Shown here piece after piece: positions 44,834 to 53,247 of a DNA stretch of 53,247 nucleotides. The notes under the pieces were generated by a model that was given only the letters and a program-made list of their open reading frames with translations, was not told the DNA's origin and ran no database searches. The translations under genes were made by a program, and so were the position numbers. This DNA comes from Acidobacteriota bacterium (GTDB lineage Bacteria; Acidobacteriota; Terriglobia; Bryobacterales; Bryobacteraceae): assembly GCA_018268935.1 (NCBI GenBank), contig JAFDVS010000013.1, forward strand, positions 86,403 to 139,649, given 5' to 3'. Numbering within the stretch: the stretch's first letter is position 1; each line of letters opens with the position of its first letter.

Positions 44834-45454
44834 ATGAGCACCAAAGTTCAAATTGTCTTTTACAGCATGTACGGCCACATGTACAAAATGGCCGAAGCCG
44901 TCGCCGCGGGCGTTCGGGAAGTGGAAGGCGCCGAGGTGGAGCTGCTTCAGGTCCCCGAGTTGATGCCCGAAGAAGCACTGGTCCGCTCCGGCGCAAAGGC
45001 CGCCCGCGAAGCGTTCGCCCACGTGCCAATCGCCACCCCCGCCAAACTCACCGAAGCGCACGCCATCATCTTCGGAGCGCCCACCCGCTTCGGCAACATG
45101 TGCGCCCAGATGCGCAATTTCCTCGATCAGACCGGTGGCATCTGGGCCAAGGGCGGCTTGATCGGCAAAGTGGGCAGCGTGTTCACCTCTACCGCCACCC
45201 AGCACGGCGGACAGGAAACCACGATCACCAGCTTTCACACCACCCTGCTGCATCACGGCATGGTGATTGTGGGCGTGCCCTATTCGGAAACCCGCCAAAC
45301 CATCATCACCGAGATCACCGGCGGCAGCCCCTACGGTGCATCCACCATCACCGGCGGCGACGGATCGCGCCAGCCCAGTGAGAATGAACTCGCCATCGCC
45401 TCCTTCCAGGGCAAGCACGTGGCTGGCATCGCGAAGAAACTCTTCCGGGAGTAA
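44834..45454 (+). CDS. wrbA: NAD(P)H:quinone oxidoreductase WrbA
   Basis: The 206-residue flavodoxin-like protein has [18 protein letters not shown] (FMN phosphate loop), [22 protein letters not shown] and [12 protein letters not shown], the signatures of WrbA. These reduce quinones with two electrons and protect against redox cycling. It lies between the aminotransferase and the SSS transporter in one operon. The length is normal. Confidence 0.95.
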   Translation: MSTKVQIVFYSMYGHMYKMAEAVAAGVREVEGAEVELLQVPELMPEEALVRSGAKAAREAFAHVPIATPAKLTEAHAIIFGAPTRFGNMCAQMRNFLDQTGGIWAKGGLIGKVGSVFTSTATQHGGQETTITSFHTTLLHHGMVIVGVPYSETRQTIITEITGGSPYGASTITGGDGSRQPSENELAIASFQGKHVAGIAKKLFRE

Positions 45455-45469
45455 AGCGGACTTGATCGC

Positions 45470-47023
45470 GTGCTAGGCCTCCTTGACTCCGTCGTCATCC
45501 TCGCCAGTCTCGTCCTGGTGATTGGGGCCGTGCTGCGCGCAGCAGGCAAGAAGCAATCCGACAGCGAGTATTTCCTGGCCGGCAGAGATTTGCGATGGCC
45601 GTTTATCGGCATGTCTCTGCTGGCCTCCAATATCTCCGCCGAACATGTCGTCGGCATGGCAGGCGACGGCTACCGCATCGGCATGGTCACCGGCGGCTAT
45701 GAATGGATGGCCTCCTGGTGCCTGATCATCCTCGCCTCGCTCTACGCCCCGCTCTACCTGCGCAACAAGATCTACACCATCCCCGAATTCCTCGAGCGCC
45801 GCTTCGGCTGGAGCCTGCGCGCGTTCCTCTCCGGCAATCTGCTCATCATCAATGTGCTCACGAAGAACGCCATCGATCTCTGGGCCGGTTCGCTCCTGTT
45901 CGTCATGCTGTTCGGCTGGAACCAGATCGCGGTCATGATCGCGATCTCCGTGTTCACCGCCATCTACACGATGAAGGGCGGCCTCCGCGCCGTGGTTTAC
46001 GCGGACATGGTGCAAGGCTCCTGGCTCATCATCAGCAGCATCATTCTCACCGGCGTCGGGCTTTATGCTGTCGGTGGCTGGGATGGGCTCACTGCCCGCG
46101 TCGATCCCGGCTTGATCCAGATGGTGAAACCGCTCGATTCCGAACTCCCCATCACCGGCTTCCTCATCGGCAATCTCTTTGGCGGAATGTTCTATTGGTG
46201 CATGGATCAGACCAACGTGCAGCGCGTCCTCGGCGCACGCACGGTGGAAGAGGGACAGAAAGGCGCCATCTTCGCCGGCTTCCTGAAGCTGATCATCCCC
46301 TTCATCCTCGTGCTGCCCGGCGTCATCGCCCACGCCCTCTATCCCAACCTGGAGCGCGCCGACATGGCCTACCCACGCCTGGTGAGCGAACTGCTTCCAG
46401 CGGGACTGCGCGGCCTGGTGCTCGCTGGGTTGATCGCGATCCTCATGTCGTCCATGAGCGCTTGCTACAACTCCAGCGCCACCCTCGTCGTGCGCGACTT
46501 CGTCCTCCGCTACCGTCCCGCCATGCCCGAATCCCAACAGGTTATTGTCGGCCGCTGGGTCACCGTGCTGATGGCTGTGCTCGGCGTCATGGCCGCGCCG
46601 TTGGTCGGCATCTCCGTCACCATCTGGCATTACTTGCAGCTCATCTCGGCGTATCTATCGGTGCCCATGTGCGCCGTGATTTTCCTCGGCCTCATCTGGA
46701 AGCGCGGCAACACCATCGGCGCGATTGCCGGCGGTGCGGCAGGCTTCTTGTTCGGCGGCGTTCTGTTCCTCGATCAAACCCTCGGCTGGTCTCTCCCCGG
46801 CCTGAGCCATCCGTACCTCAATTCCTTCCTTCACCGCTCGATACTGGTCTGGGTTTTCGCCGCACTGGTGATGATCGCCGTCAGCCTTTCCACTCCCCCG
46901 CCGCACGCCGACCGCATCGAAGGCAACGTCTTCGCCCTTGGCCGCGGCTCCGCCGGCGGACACCGCTTCTGGGCCGCCCTGCTCTTCGTCTGCACCATCA
47001 TCCTCTGGTGGATGTTCCGCTAA
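45470..47023 (+). CDS. Sodium:solute symporter (SSS/SGLT family)
   Basis: The 517-residue protein has a GTG start at 45470 and about 14 membrane helices. SEYFLAGRDLRWPFIGMSLLASNISAEHVVGMAGDGYRIG is the family's sodium and substrate region (helix 1 and loop). SMSACYNSSATLVVRDFVL corresponds to helix 8. It likely takes up a sugar or similar solute with sodium. It follows wrbA by 15 bases, and its stop codon lies in the first unit of a 20-base tandem repeat. Confidence 0.92.
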   Translation: MLGLLDSVVILASLVLVIGAVLRAAGKKQSDSEYFLAGRDLRWPFIGMSLLASNISAEHVVGMAGDGYRIGMVTGGYEWMASWCLIILASLYAPLYLRNKIYTIPEFLERRFGWSLRAFLSGNLLIINVLTKNAIDLWAGSLLFVMLFGWNQIAVMIAISVFTAIYTMKGGLRAVVYADMVQGSWLIISSIILTGVGLYAVGGWDGLTARVDPGLIQMVKPLDSELPITGFLIGNLFGGMFYWCMDQTNVQRVLGARTVEEGQKGAIFAGFLKLIIPFILVLPGVIAHALYPNLERADMAYPRLVSELLPAGLRGLVLAGLIAILMSSMSACYNSSATLVVRDFVLRYRPAMPESQQVIVGRWVTVLMAVLGVMAAPLVGISVTIWHYLQLISAYLSVPMCAVIFLGLIWKRGNTIGAIAGGAAGFLFGGVLFLDQTLGWSLPGLSHPYLNSFLHRSILVWVFAALVMIAVSLSTPPPHADRIEGNVFALGRGSAGGHRFWAALLFVCTIILWWMFR

Positions 47024-47057
47024 CCTTCTGAGCCGCCCGCTAACCTTCAGAGCCGCG
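47018..47057. repeat. Tandem 20-base repeat spanning two convergent gene ends
   Basis: CGCTAACCTTCTGAGCCGCC (47018-47037) is followed directly by CGCTAACCTTCAGAGCCGCG (47038-47057), 18 of 20 identical. The first copy holds the stop of the SSS gene and the second holds the stop of the GH5 gene on the other strand. Confidence 0.85.
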
Positions 47058-47882
47058 CGCGTGAGCAAGCGGTTTCATCCCCAACTCCCCCTTCACCACC
47101 TCCCCAAACGGAGTCGCCACGCCTCCCTGCTGCAAGTGCGGCTGATCCACCCAACTCCACGCGGTCCAGCCCATCCCCAGCCTGTCGAAATACCTCGCCA
47201 GTTCCCGCCCCCAATCCACATGCTGATCCCATCCGCCCCACTCCCCCGCAAACACCGGCCTCACTGCCGCCATGCGCCCAAAGGCGTCCTTCCACTTCGC
47301 CTGCTTCTCCGGATAGACGTGCGTGGAATAGACAATATCCGGCGCTTCGACATGCACGCCGCGTAAATCGTAGCCCCAATCCATCCCCGATACAAACACC
47401 AGCGCATTGATGTGCACCGACCGAATCGTATCCGTCAGCAGCGTGGCCCAGTAATTCCAATCCGCCACCGCCACATCGTGCGGCTCATTGTACAGATCGT
47501 AGAGCACCGCCGGATTCGCGTAATAGCGATCCGCCAGCATACGCCACAGCCGCGGCGATTGCTCGTCCGGCAACGGTGCAATCTCATCCACCAGCCATTG
47601 CAGATCCAGCAAGGTATACGCCCCCAGCCCCGCCGCCCATTCGATCACCCGATCCATCCGCCGCAGATACGCCTCTCCCAGATCGAACACGCGTTGTTGA
47701 TTGAACGGAAGCCGGATGATGTTCGCCTTCCACCCATTCACGATCAGCGCAATCTCTTCCTCCGTCACACCGGGATCATCGGAATACTCAAACCCACTCC
47801 GATTCACGCCCCGCAGCAGCACAGGCTCGCGCGTGTCCCTGCGCACAATGCGATTCCCGCTGGTCGCCAATCCCGGCAACAC
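47040..47882 (-). CDS. Glycoside hydrolase family 5 protein
   Basis: The 280-residue protein is a compact GH5 barrel: LLRGVNRSGFEY at the start, the acid/base glutamate E133 in YDLYNEPH, HVYPEK near 188, and the nucleophile E214 in VFAGEWGG. The family hydrolyses cellulose, mannans or other beta-glycosides. No signal peptide is visible from the GTG start at 47882. The C-terminal tail PLAHARGSEG is encoded by the edge of a repeat and is not part of the enzyme fold. It follows the D-apionate-lactonase-like gene after 5 bases. Confidence 0.85.
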   Translation of the reverse strand: MLPGLATSGNRIVRRDTREPVLLRGVNRSGFEYSDDPGVTEEEIALIVNGWKANIIRLPFNQQRVFDLGEAYLRRMDRVIEWAAGLGAYTLLDLQWLVDEIAPLPDEQSPRLWRMLADRYYANPAVLYDLYNEPHDVAVADWNYWATLLTDTIRSVHINALVFVSGMDWGYDLRGVHVEAPDIVYSTHVYPEKQAKWKDAFGRMAAVRPVFAGEWGGWDQHVDWGRELARYFDRLGMGWTAWSWVDQPHLQQGGVATPFGEVVKGELGMKPLAHARGSEG

Positions 47883-47887
47883 GTCCG

Positions 47888-49834
47888 CTACGCCTTCAAC
47901 GATTCCACGGAAGCCACGGCATACGGCAGCAAGGCCACCTCCACATTCGCCGAAGTCAGCGTCATCTCCTGCGCCCGTACACGCCGGTAATCCTCCGCCG
48001 CCAGCGTCGCCTTGCGCACCGTGTGTTCATCCAGCTTCCGCACCGCCACCCGGGCATCCGTACCCGGCCAGGCGAAACGCACCACCTGCACATCATCCGT
48101 CATGTTCGCCAGCAGCACGCGCGTGGCCAGCCCTTTTCGCAGCACCATCCCATCCACCACCAACGGCGCCGAAGATCGCGATGCCAGCACCATCCCGCCC
48201 GCGTATTCATTCACATCGGCCAGCACGTGATACAGCGGAAACACCTGCCCGCGTTCCGACGGAAACAACTTCGGCCAGCGCGATCCTGCATCGCGCTCCA
48301 GCACGCCTTGCGCCCCCGCCGTCTCAAAATAGGTCACACTCGAAGCCCCCGCCTCAGACAGATACTTCAAACTCCCCAGCGTCCACGCCGCCCCAAACAA
48401 CGAGAGCTGCCTCACGTCCACCTGTGTTGGCAACACATCCGGCGCCAACGCAGCCACCGGCCCCGTCGCATTCGGATTGAACCGTGGCTTGAACGTCACC
48501 GGCGTCACCACAATCGGCTTTCCACCCGAAAACTGCCGCGCCGAATTCACCGTATCCGCCTGCGCTGCCAGATTCTCCGTCAAGCTCGCATTATCGAAGG
48601 CATGCACCTGCGGGTTAATCGAATAACAGAGAAAATCAAGAGGAGCAGTCGCAGGCCGCTCACGGTTCAACTCCGTGAAGTACGCATTCGTCCCCGCACC
48701 CACCGCAGCGCCCGTGAACACCGTCTTCGCCAGCGCCGCCCACTTCGGATTCGTCGACATCTCCTTCTGGTGATACACCAGCACCCGCGCCAGCTTCGCA
48801 TCGCCCAGCGCTTCCTTCAGAGCCTTCAATTCCTCGCCAGGATTCTCACCCAGATGCACCGCCACTTCCAGCGGCACGCGCAGCGCCAAGGCCTGCTTCA
48901 ATTGTTCCGCCGATCGTCCGTCCACACGCACATGCGCCGGCCGCAACGCCGCAACCCGGTTCGCCTCGCGCCACGTCAACACATCCGCCGACGCGCCCAG
49001 CCCGATCTTCGGCAACGGCCGCGCCGAAGCAGCCGCAATGCGTAGCGTCAATTCACGCCGCCGCGCCACACTGGCCGCCTTCGCCCCATTCAGCTTCACC
49101 GTGATGCTCTGCGCGATACGCGTCCCCTGCGGCACATCCACCGGATACGGCTTCTCCAGCGGCGTGCAGTAGGTCTTATAGTTCGCATCCGTCCAGTTGC
49201 GGTGATCCTCCATCTCAAACGTCTCGCCTTCGAAGATCACCTCCGCCGTCACACCCGGCTCCACCTGGTGCGAAATCGCCGTCATATCCTTGAACGGCTG
49301 ATGCGGGGAAACCAGCAGCGGAAATTTCCCGCTCTCGCGCACGTTGTTCGAATGCACCACCGTACAAGCCTGCCCCGCGCACCCTTCCAGCGGATGCAGC
49401 ACACAGAACCCGATGCGATTCCGCCGGAACGCACTGCGCGCTTCCCCTTCCATCCGAAACGTCACCTGGCTCGATGCCTCACCGGTAATCGTCCCGCGCC
49501 ACAGAAAATCAATCGGCCCCTGCTGGCACGTCACATCAAACGAAAGCTTGAATCCGCCCCCGCCCGTTTCCAATTTCACATTGCCAACGCGAGGCGTCAC
49601 CGTGCCCCAATTGTGATCGCGCACGGCGGCATAGACCCCGCGGATCACTTCCTTCTCCCCATACCGCAGATAGCGCAGAAACCCGAGTTCCGGCTCGAAC
49701 ACCATCGTCAACGCACCGGCCCGCAGTTCCAGCCCCTTCCCAACCGGCGCATCTTTCCCCGTGAAGAAACTCTGCCAAGTCATCGCCGCCGGCGACGAAG
49801 CCAGCAATCCCAACGCATCCCGTCTGCTAAGCAT
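47888..49834 (-). CDS. D-apionate-lactonase-like protein
   Basis: The 648-residue protein starts at the ATG at 49834 (MLSRRDALGLLASSPAAMTW, twin-arginine type). HPLEGCAGQACTVVHSN, SPHQPFKDMTAISHQVEPGV and FEMEDHRNWTDANYKTYCTP resemble the D-apionate lactonase (ApnL) family, which opens the lactone of the oxidised branched plant sugar apiose. A predicted barrel and a C-terminal beta domain follow. Its ATG overlaps the stop of the upstream sulfatase gene by 8 bases, and the GH5 gene follows downstream. Together they suggest use of a plant glycan; the substrate is inferred. Confidence 0.65.
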   Translation of the reverse strand: MLSRRDALGLLASSPAAMTWQSFFTGKDAPVGKGLELRAGALTMVFEPELGFLRYLRYGEKEVIRGVYAAVRDHNWGTVTPRVGNVKLETGGGGFKLSFDVTCQQGPIDFLWRGTITGEASSQVTFRMEGEARSAFRRNRIGFCVLHPLEGCAGQACTVVHSNNVRESGKFPLLVSPHQPFKDMTAISHQVEPGVTAEVIFEGETFEMEDHRNWTDANYKTYCTPLEKPYPVDVPQGTRIAQSITVKLNGAKAASVARRRELTLRIAAASARPLPKIGLGASADVLTWREANRVAALRPAHVRVDGRSAEQLKQALALRVPLEVAVHLGENPGEELKALKEALGDAKLARVLVYHQKEMSTNPKWAALAKTVFTGAAVGAGTNAYFTELNRERPATAPLDFLCYSINPQVHAFDNASLTENLAAQADTVNSARQFSGGKPIVVTPVTFKPRFNPNATGPVAALAPDVLPTQVDVRQLSLFGAAWTLGSLKYLSEAGASSVTYFETAGAQGVLERDAGSRWPKLFPSERGQVFPLYHVLADVNEYAGGMVLASRSSAPLVVDGMVLRKGLATRVLLANMTDDVQVVRFAWPGTDARVAVRKLDEHTVRKATLAAEDYRRVRAQEMTLTSANVEVALLPYAVASVESLKA

Positions 49835-51476
49835 TGCCCGTCCTCTCCACATCCACATACCGCACGCCGCCTGCTTCCAACACCGCCGAAAGCTGGCCCG
49901 GCCCCTTCGGAAGCGTCACGCCGCGCATCACCACCGACTCCGCGGCCGCCGGCACTTCCGCCGTTTGCGACACCGCAGCCAGCTTGAACTCCACCTTGCC
50001 CGCGGCCGCAGTCTTCGCCATCCGCACCGTGATGTCGTACTTCCCTGCCCGCCGCACATCCACTTCCCAATGCCCGTTGCCCTTGCCGTCCCAACTCGCC
50101 GACGGCCCGCGCCAATCCTGCCGCGTCAACGTCACCGGATTCTCCTGCTCCGCGCCAAGGAAAATCTTCGGCGGCTCGTAATTGCGCGTAGCCGAAACAT
50201 CGGCGAACCACGCATCGTATTCTCCGCGAAGCCGCTTCGCGATATCCGGCTGCGCCACAGCCAGATCCTTCTGCTCGCCGGGATCGCTCTGCAAATCGTA
50301 CAGCTCTTTCCCATTCACCAATTTCCATCGCCCGTCATGCGCCGCCGAATTCCGATGCGGCTCCGGCCTGTCGCCACGATGCCATTGGAAAAACAACGTC
50401 CGCGGCTTCCACTCTGCGCGCTCCCCAGCCAGCAGCGGATTCAAACTTCGCCCATCAATCTTCAAATCACGAGGCAGCTTCGCCCCGGCAATCTCAACGA
50501 GAGTCGGCATCACGTCGATATGCGCCGCCAGCCGCCCGATCTTCGTTCCCGCCTGCAGCCGCCGAGGCCACTTCATCAGAAACGGCACCCGGATGCCGCC
50601 TTCATAAGTCGTCGTCTTGTGCCCGCGCATCCCCGCGTTGTAGCGCGGCGATTGCGGCCCGTTATCCGTGAGGAAGATGAGAATCGTGTCCTGCTCAATC
50701 TGCAACTCCCGCAGCTTCTTCAGCAGCCGTCCCACGTTATCATCGACGTTCTTCACCATCCCGTAGATCTTCGCTTCGCGCTCCGCCAGCCCCTTCTTTA
50801 CGAACGGCTGCACGTACTCATCACTGATCTGCAGCGGATCGTGCGGAGCATTCGTCGGAATGTAAGTAAAGAACGGCCGCGCACGATTCGCCTCAATGAA
50901 CTGCATCGCCGCGCCAAAGAAGATGTCCGTGCAGTAGCCCTTGTGCTTTTCCCACTTCCCGTTGTGGCGCAGCATCGGATCAAAATACGTATTCCCCGGA
51001 GGATCGGAAGGCTGTGTCAATCCGCCACCCGTGCAGTTCAACGATTCCTGAAACCCCTGATCAATACTCCGCAGCGGATAACAATCTCCCAGATGCCATT
51101 TCCCGAACAGCCCTGTCTTATACCCAACACCGGAAAGCAACTCCGCCACGGTAGTTTCATCGTTATGCATCATCGACCGGCCGAGGAACGTATCCACCAC
51201 CCCGGTGCGATAGTAGTAGCGCCCCGTCATCAAACTCGCGCGAGTCGGCGAACACACCGGATTCACATGGAACTGCGTGAACTGCACGCCATCCTTGCCA
51301 ATCGAGTCAATGTTCGGCGTCTCAATATGCGGGTTCCCATGCAAAGAAAGGTCGCCATAACCTTGATCGTCTGTCATCATGAGAATAATGTTCGGTTGCC
51401 GCCGTGGAGCTTGCCCGATCGCAGGCGCCGCGCTGGCAGCCGCTAATCCCGACGAAATAAAATGGCGTCTGTTCAT
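49827..51476 (-). CDS. Secreted formylglycine sulfatase with C-terminal beta domain, copy 3
   Basis: The 549-residue protein has a twin-arginine signal (MNRRHFISSGLAAASAAPAIG), DD metal ligands near 36-37 and the sulfatase signature CSPTRASLMTGR with the modified Cys75. About 100 extra C-terminal residues (WEVDVRRAGKYDITVRM, later RGVTLPKGPGQLSAVLEAGG) look like a carbohydrate-binding beta-sandwich. It is first in an operon with the D-apionate-lactonase-like and GH5 genes. Its start codon overlaps that of the divergent cytochrome gene. Confidence 0.93.
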   Translation of the reverse strand: MNRRHFISSGLAAASAAPAIGQAPRRQPNIILMMTDDQGYGDLSLHGNPHIETPNIDSIGKDGVQFTQFHVNPVCSPTRASLMTGRYYYRTGVVDTFLGRSMMHNDETTVAELLSGVGYKTGLFGKWHLGDCYPLRSIDQGFQESLNCTGGGLTQPSDPPGNTYFDPMLRHNGKWEKHKGYCTDIFFGAAMQFIEANRARPFFTYIPTNAPHDPLQISDEYVQPFVKKGLAEREAKIYGMVKNVDDNVGRLLKKLRELQIEQDTILIFLTDNGPQSPRYNAGMRGHKTTTYEGGIRVPFLMKWPRRLQAGTKIGRLAAHIDVMPTLVEIAGAKLPRDLKIDGRSLNPLLAGERAEWKPRTLFFQWHRGDRPEPHRNSAAHDGRWKLVNGKELYDLQSDPGEQKDLAVAQPDIAKRLRGEYDAWFADVSATRNYEPPKIFLGAEQENPVTLTRQDWRGPSASWDGKGNGHWEVDVRRAGKYDITVRMAKTAAAGKVEFKLAAVSQTAEVPAAAESVVMRGVTLPKGPGQLSAVLEAGGVRYVDVERTGNA

Positions 51477-53247
51477 GCTCTCAAAAGTTTATAGTATTGC
51501 CGTCATGCTGGCTGCCCTGCCGGCCTTCGCTCAAGTCGATTTCACCAGGCAGATTCACCCCCTGTTGGTCGCCCGCTGCACCGCTTGTCACACCGGCGAA
51601 AAAGCCCAAGGCGGGCTCGCCCTCAACACCCGTGCCGAAATCCTTCGTGGCGGCGCCAGCGGCCCCGCGCTCAAACCCGGCAGCAGCGCATCCAGCCTCC
51701 TCATCCAACGCATCACCGGCGAAAAGCAACCCCGCATGCCCATCAGCGGCGCACCGCTCACCACCGCCGAAATCGATCTCCTCCGCCGCTGGATCGACGA
51801 AGGCGCGAAAGGCCCCGAAGGCGTAGCCCCCGCGCGCTGGACTCCGCCCTTGCAACCTCGCAACCCCACGCCCACACGCGCCGCCACCAACGTAGTCGAC
51901 GCCTTCCTCAACGTCACAGCCGAACCCGTCTCCGACGCCCTCTTCGCCCGCCGCGCTTTCCTCGATGTCTGGGGCCTGCTCCCCACGCCCGAACAACTCC
52001 GCAAATTCGAAAGCGACCGCGATCCCCACAAACGCCGCAAGCTCATCGATCACCTGCTCGCGCACGACGAAAACTATTCCAGCCACTTCATCAGCTTCTG
52101 GAACGATCTGCTTCGCAATGACGACGGCGTCGTCTACTACGGCGAACGCAAATCCATCACCACCTGGCTGCGCAAAGCGCTCGCCGACAACATGCCCTAC
52201 GACAAATTCGTCGCCACGCTGCTCAACCCTGCAAAGAAAGGCGACCCCGAAGGCTTCATCCTCGGCGTCACCTGGCGCGGTGAAGTGCCTGCCTCCGAAC
52301 GCCCCCCGCTGCAAGCCGCGCAGAACAGCGCCCAAACCTTCCTCGGCGTCAATCTCAAATGCAACTCCTGCCACGACAGCTTCATCAGCAGTTGGAAATT
52401 GAAAGACGCCTACGGGCTCGCCAGTTTCTTCTCCCCTGAGCCGCTCGAACTGGTCCGCTGCGACGTCAAGCTGGGCGAGATGGCGAAGCCCAAGTTCCTC
52501 TACCCCGAGCTCGGCGAAGTAAAGACCGAAGGCACGCTCGAAGAGCGCCGCGCCGAAGCCGCCCGCATGTTCACGATGAAAGAGAACGGCCGCCTCGCGC
52601 GCACCATCGTCAATCGCTACTGGAAGCGCCTCCTCGGCTACGGCATCGTCGAACCGGTCGACGACATGTCCGCCGAGCCCTGGAACGCCGATCTGCTCGA
52701 CGCCCTCGCCTACGACTTCGCCGCCCACGCCTACGATCTGAAGTACCTGCTGCGCACCATCATGAACTCGCGCGCCTACCAACTGCCCAGCATCACCGAC
52801 GCGCCCAAATCCGGCGAGCGCTACACCTTCCGCGGTCCGCACAGCCGCCGTCTCACCGCCGAGCAATACGCCGATGCCATCGCCAGCATCACCGGCGATT
52901 GGCGCTATAAGCCCACCAACAACCCCACGCCCACACGCTTCGTGCGCGACTGGGAACTCAAAAGCAGCGCACTCACCCGCGCCCTCGGCCGCCCCAATCG
53001 CGATCAGGTAGTCACAGACCGCCTCGATCAACCCACCACCCTCCAATCGCTCGAACTCGTCAACGGCCAATACCTCGCCAACTGGCTCCGCGAAGGCGCC
53101 GAACGCCTCGTCCAATTCCCGCCCACGCCGCCCGACAATCTCTTCGATAGCGGCCTCATCCGCCGCAACGCCGCCAAAGCCGACATCTCCGTGAAGGGCG
53201 TGAAGAAGCTCTACCTCATCGTCGAAAACGTCGATTCCTACGATCCC
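51475..53247 (+). CDS. Planctomycete-type cytochrome c / DUF1549 / DUF1553 protein (3' end outside window)
   Basis: The open frame runs 591 codons to the window edge. It has a signal peptide (MLSKVYSIAVMLAALPAFAQ), a PSCyt1 haem motif CTACH (LLVARCTACHTGEKAQGGLAL), DUF1549 (PSCyt2) with a second NLKCNSCHDSFI, and the start of DUF1553 (PSD1; NRYWKRLLGYGIVEPVDDM and LTAEQYADAI). The ATG at 51475 gives a normal signal peptide. An ATG at 51505 has a better-placed -10 (TAGTAT 7 bases before) but leaves only 9 residues ahead of the mature start. Such proteins are usually paired with DUF1501 partners. Confidence 0.92.
   Translation, partial: MLSKVYSIAVMLAALPAFAQVDFTRQIHPLLVARCTACHTGEKAQGGLALNTRAEILRGGASGPALKPGSSASSLLIQRITGEKQPRMPISGAPLTTAEIDLLRRWIDEGAKGPEGVAPARWTPPLQPRNPTPTRAATNVVDAFLNVTAEPVSDALFARRAFLDVWGLLPTPEQLRKFESDRDPHKRRKLIDHLLAHDENYSSHFISFWNDLLRNDDGVVYYGERKSITTWLRKALADNMPYDKFVATLLNPAKKGDPEGFILGVTWRGEVPASERPPLQAAQNSAQTFLGVNLKCNSCHDSFISSWKLKDAYGLASFFSPEPLELVRCDVKLGEMAKPKFLYPELGEVKTEGTLEERRAEAARMFTMKENGRLARTIVNRYWKRLLGYGIVEPVDDMSAEPWNADLLDALAYDFAAHAYDLKYLLRTIMNSRAYQLPSITDAPKSGERYTFRGPHSRRLTAEQYADAIASITGDWRYKPTNNPTPTRFVRDWELKSSALTRALGRPNRDQVVTDRLDQPTTLQSLELVNGQYLANWLREGAERLVQFPPTPPDNLFDSGLIRRNAAKADISVKGVKKLYLIVENVDSYDP

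Noticed and set aside
45473..46630. Minus-strand open frame of 385 codons
   Set aside because: Its Asp/Glu/His-rich translation is antisense to the SSS transporter's hydrophobic helices.
51481..53115. Long minus-strand open frame of 544 codons
   Set aside because: It is antisense to the cytochrome/DUF1549/DUF1553 gene, and its composition (Gly, Ala, Glu, Val) is that of a GC-rich shadow frame.

Overview
The window looks like a chromosome segment of an Acidobacteriota species, most likely of the Solibacter/Bryobacter type. This is inferred from gene content: a PadR regulator beside a MacB/FtsX-type orphan permease, two very large Oar-like TonB-dependent receptors with an N-terminal carboxypeptidase-regulatory domain, three formylglycine sulfatases, DUF1501 and DUF1549/DUF1553 proteins, and a GC-rich, tightly packed genome. 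No gap between genes exceeds about 200 bases, and no tRNA, rRNA or CRISPR array was found.

Layout. 1-2326 (minus): start of ftsH (cut by the window edge) with tilS upstream. 2365-5355 (plus): padR and the orphan permease. 5359-13730 (minus): a four-gene, overlapping operon encoding a MotA/TolQ/ExbB-type channel subunit with an extra multi-pass N-terminal region, a DUF2149 protein, a 1323-residue membrane-anchored CobN/HmuS-like chelatase and a TonB-dependent receptor. 13843-21726 (minus): a sugar-acid type catabolic unit (FAD enzyme, TonB-dependent receptor, hexuronate-type MFS permease, enolase-superfamily dehydratase). 21817-24039: a seven-haem lipoprotein with TPR repeats. 24052-32486: SDR, sulfatase, PQQ-type propeller with EF-hand-like loops, DUF1501 protein, small P-loop protein, ECF sigma factor, anti-sigma factor and a second sulfatase. 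32549-36468: a GntR regulator and a Gfo/Idh/MocA gene interrupted near its 3' end by a 1973-bp IS1595-type element with passenger genes. 36473-42453: transporters, an acetyltransferase, a DUF2721 protein and a tail-tube-like protein. 42494-42638: a candidate structured small RNA ending in a strong terminator. 42647-47023: a FAD reductase divergent from an aminotransferase, WrbA and SSS-transporter operon. 47040-53247: GH5 glycosidase, D-apionate-lactonase-like protein, third sulfatase and, divergently, a planctomycete-type cytochrome/DUF1549/DUF1553 protein cut by the right edge.

Most notable is the 5359-13730 operon. Its members resemble the haem-utilisation (Hmu) loci of Bacteroidales: an outer-membrane receptor, a chelatase homologue anchored in the inner membrane and facing the periplasm, and ion-channel-type subunits in place of the AAA+ ATPase partners of classical cobalt and magnesium chelatases. 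I infer a proton-motive-force-coupled periplasmic tetrapyrrole metal (de)chelation and uptake system. The best directly proven event is the IS1595-type insertion: an 8-bp target duplication and 24-bp terminal inverted repeats are visible, and deleting the element restores the missing C-terminus of the oxidoreductase gene.

Many genes lack a clear Shine-Dalgarno sequence but carry a -10-like hexamer 6-9 bases before the start codon, suggesting leaderless transcripts.
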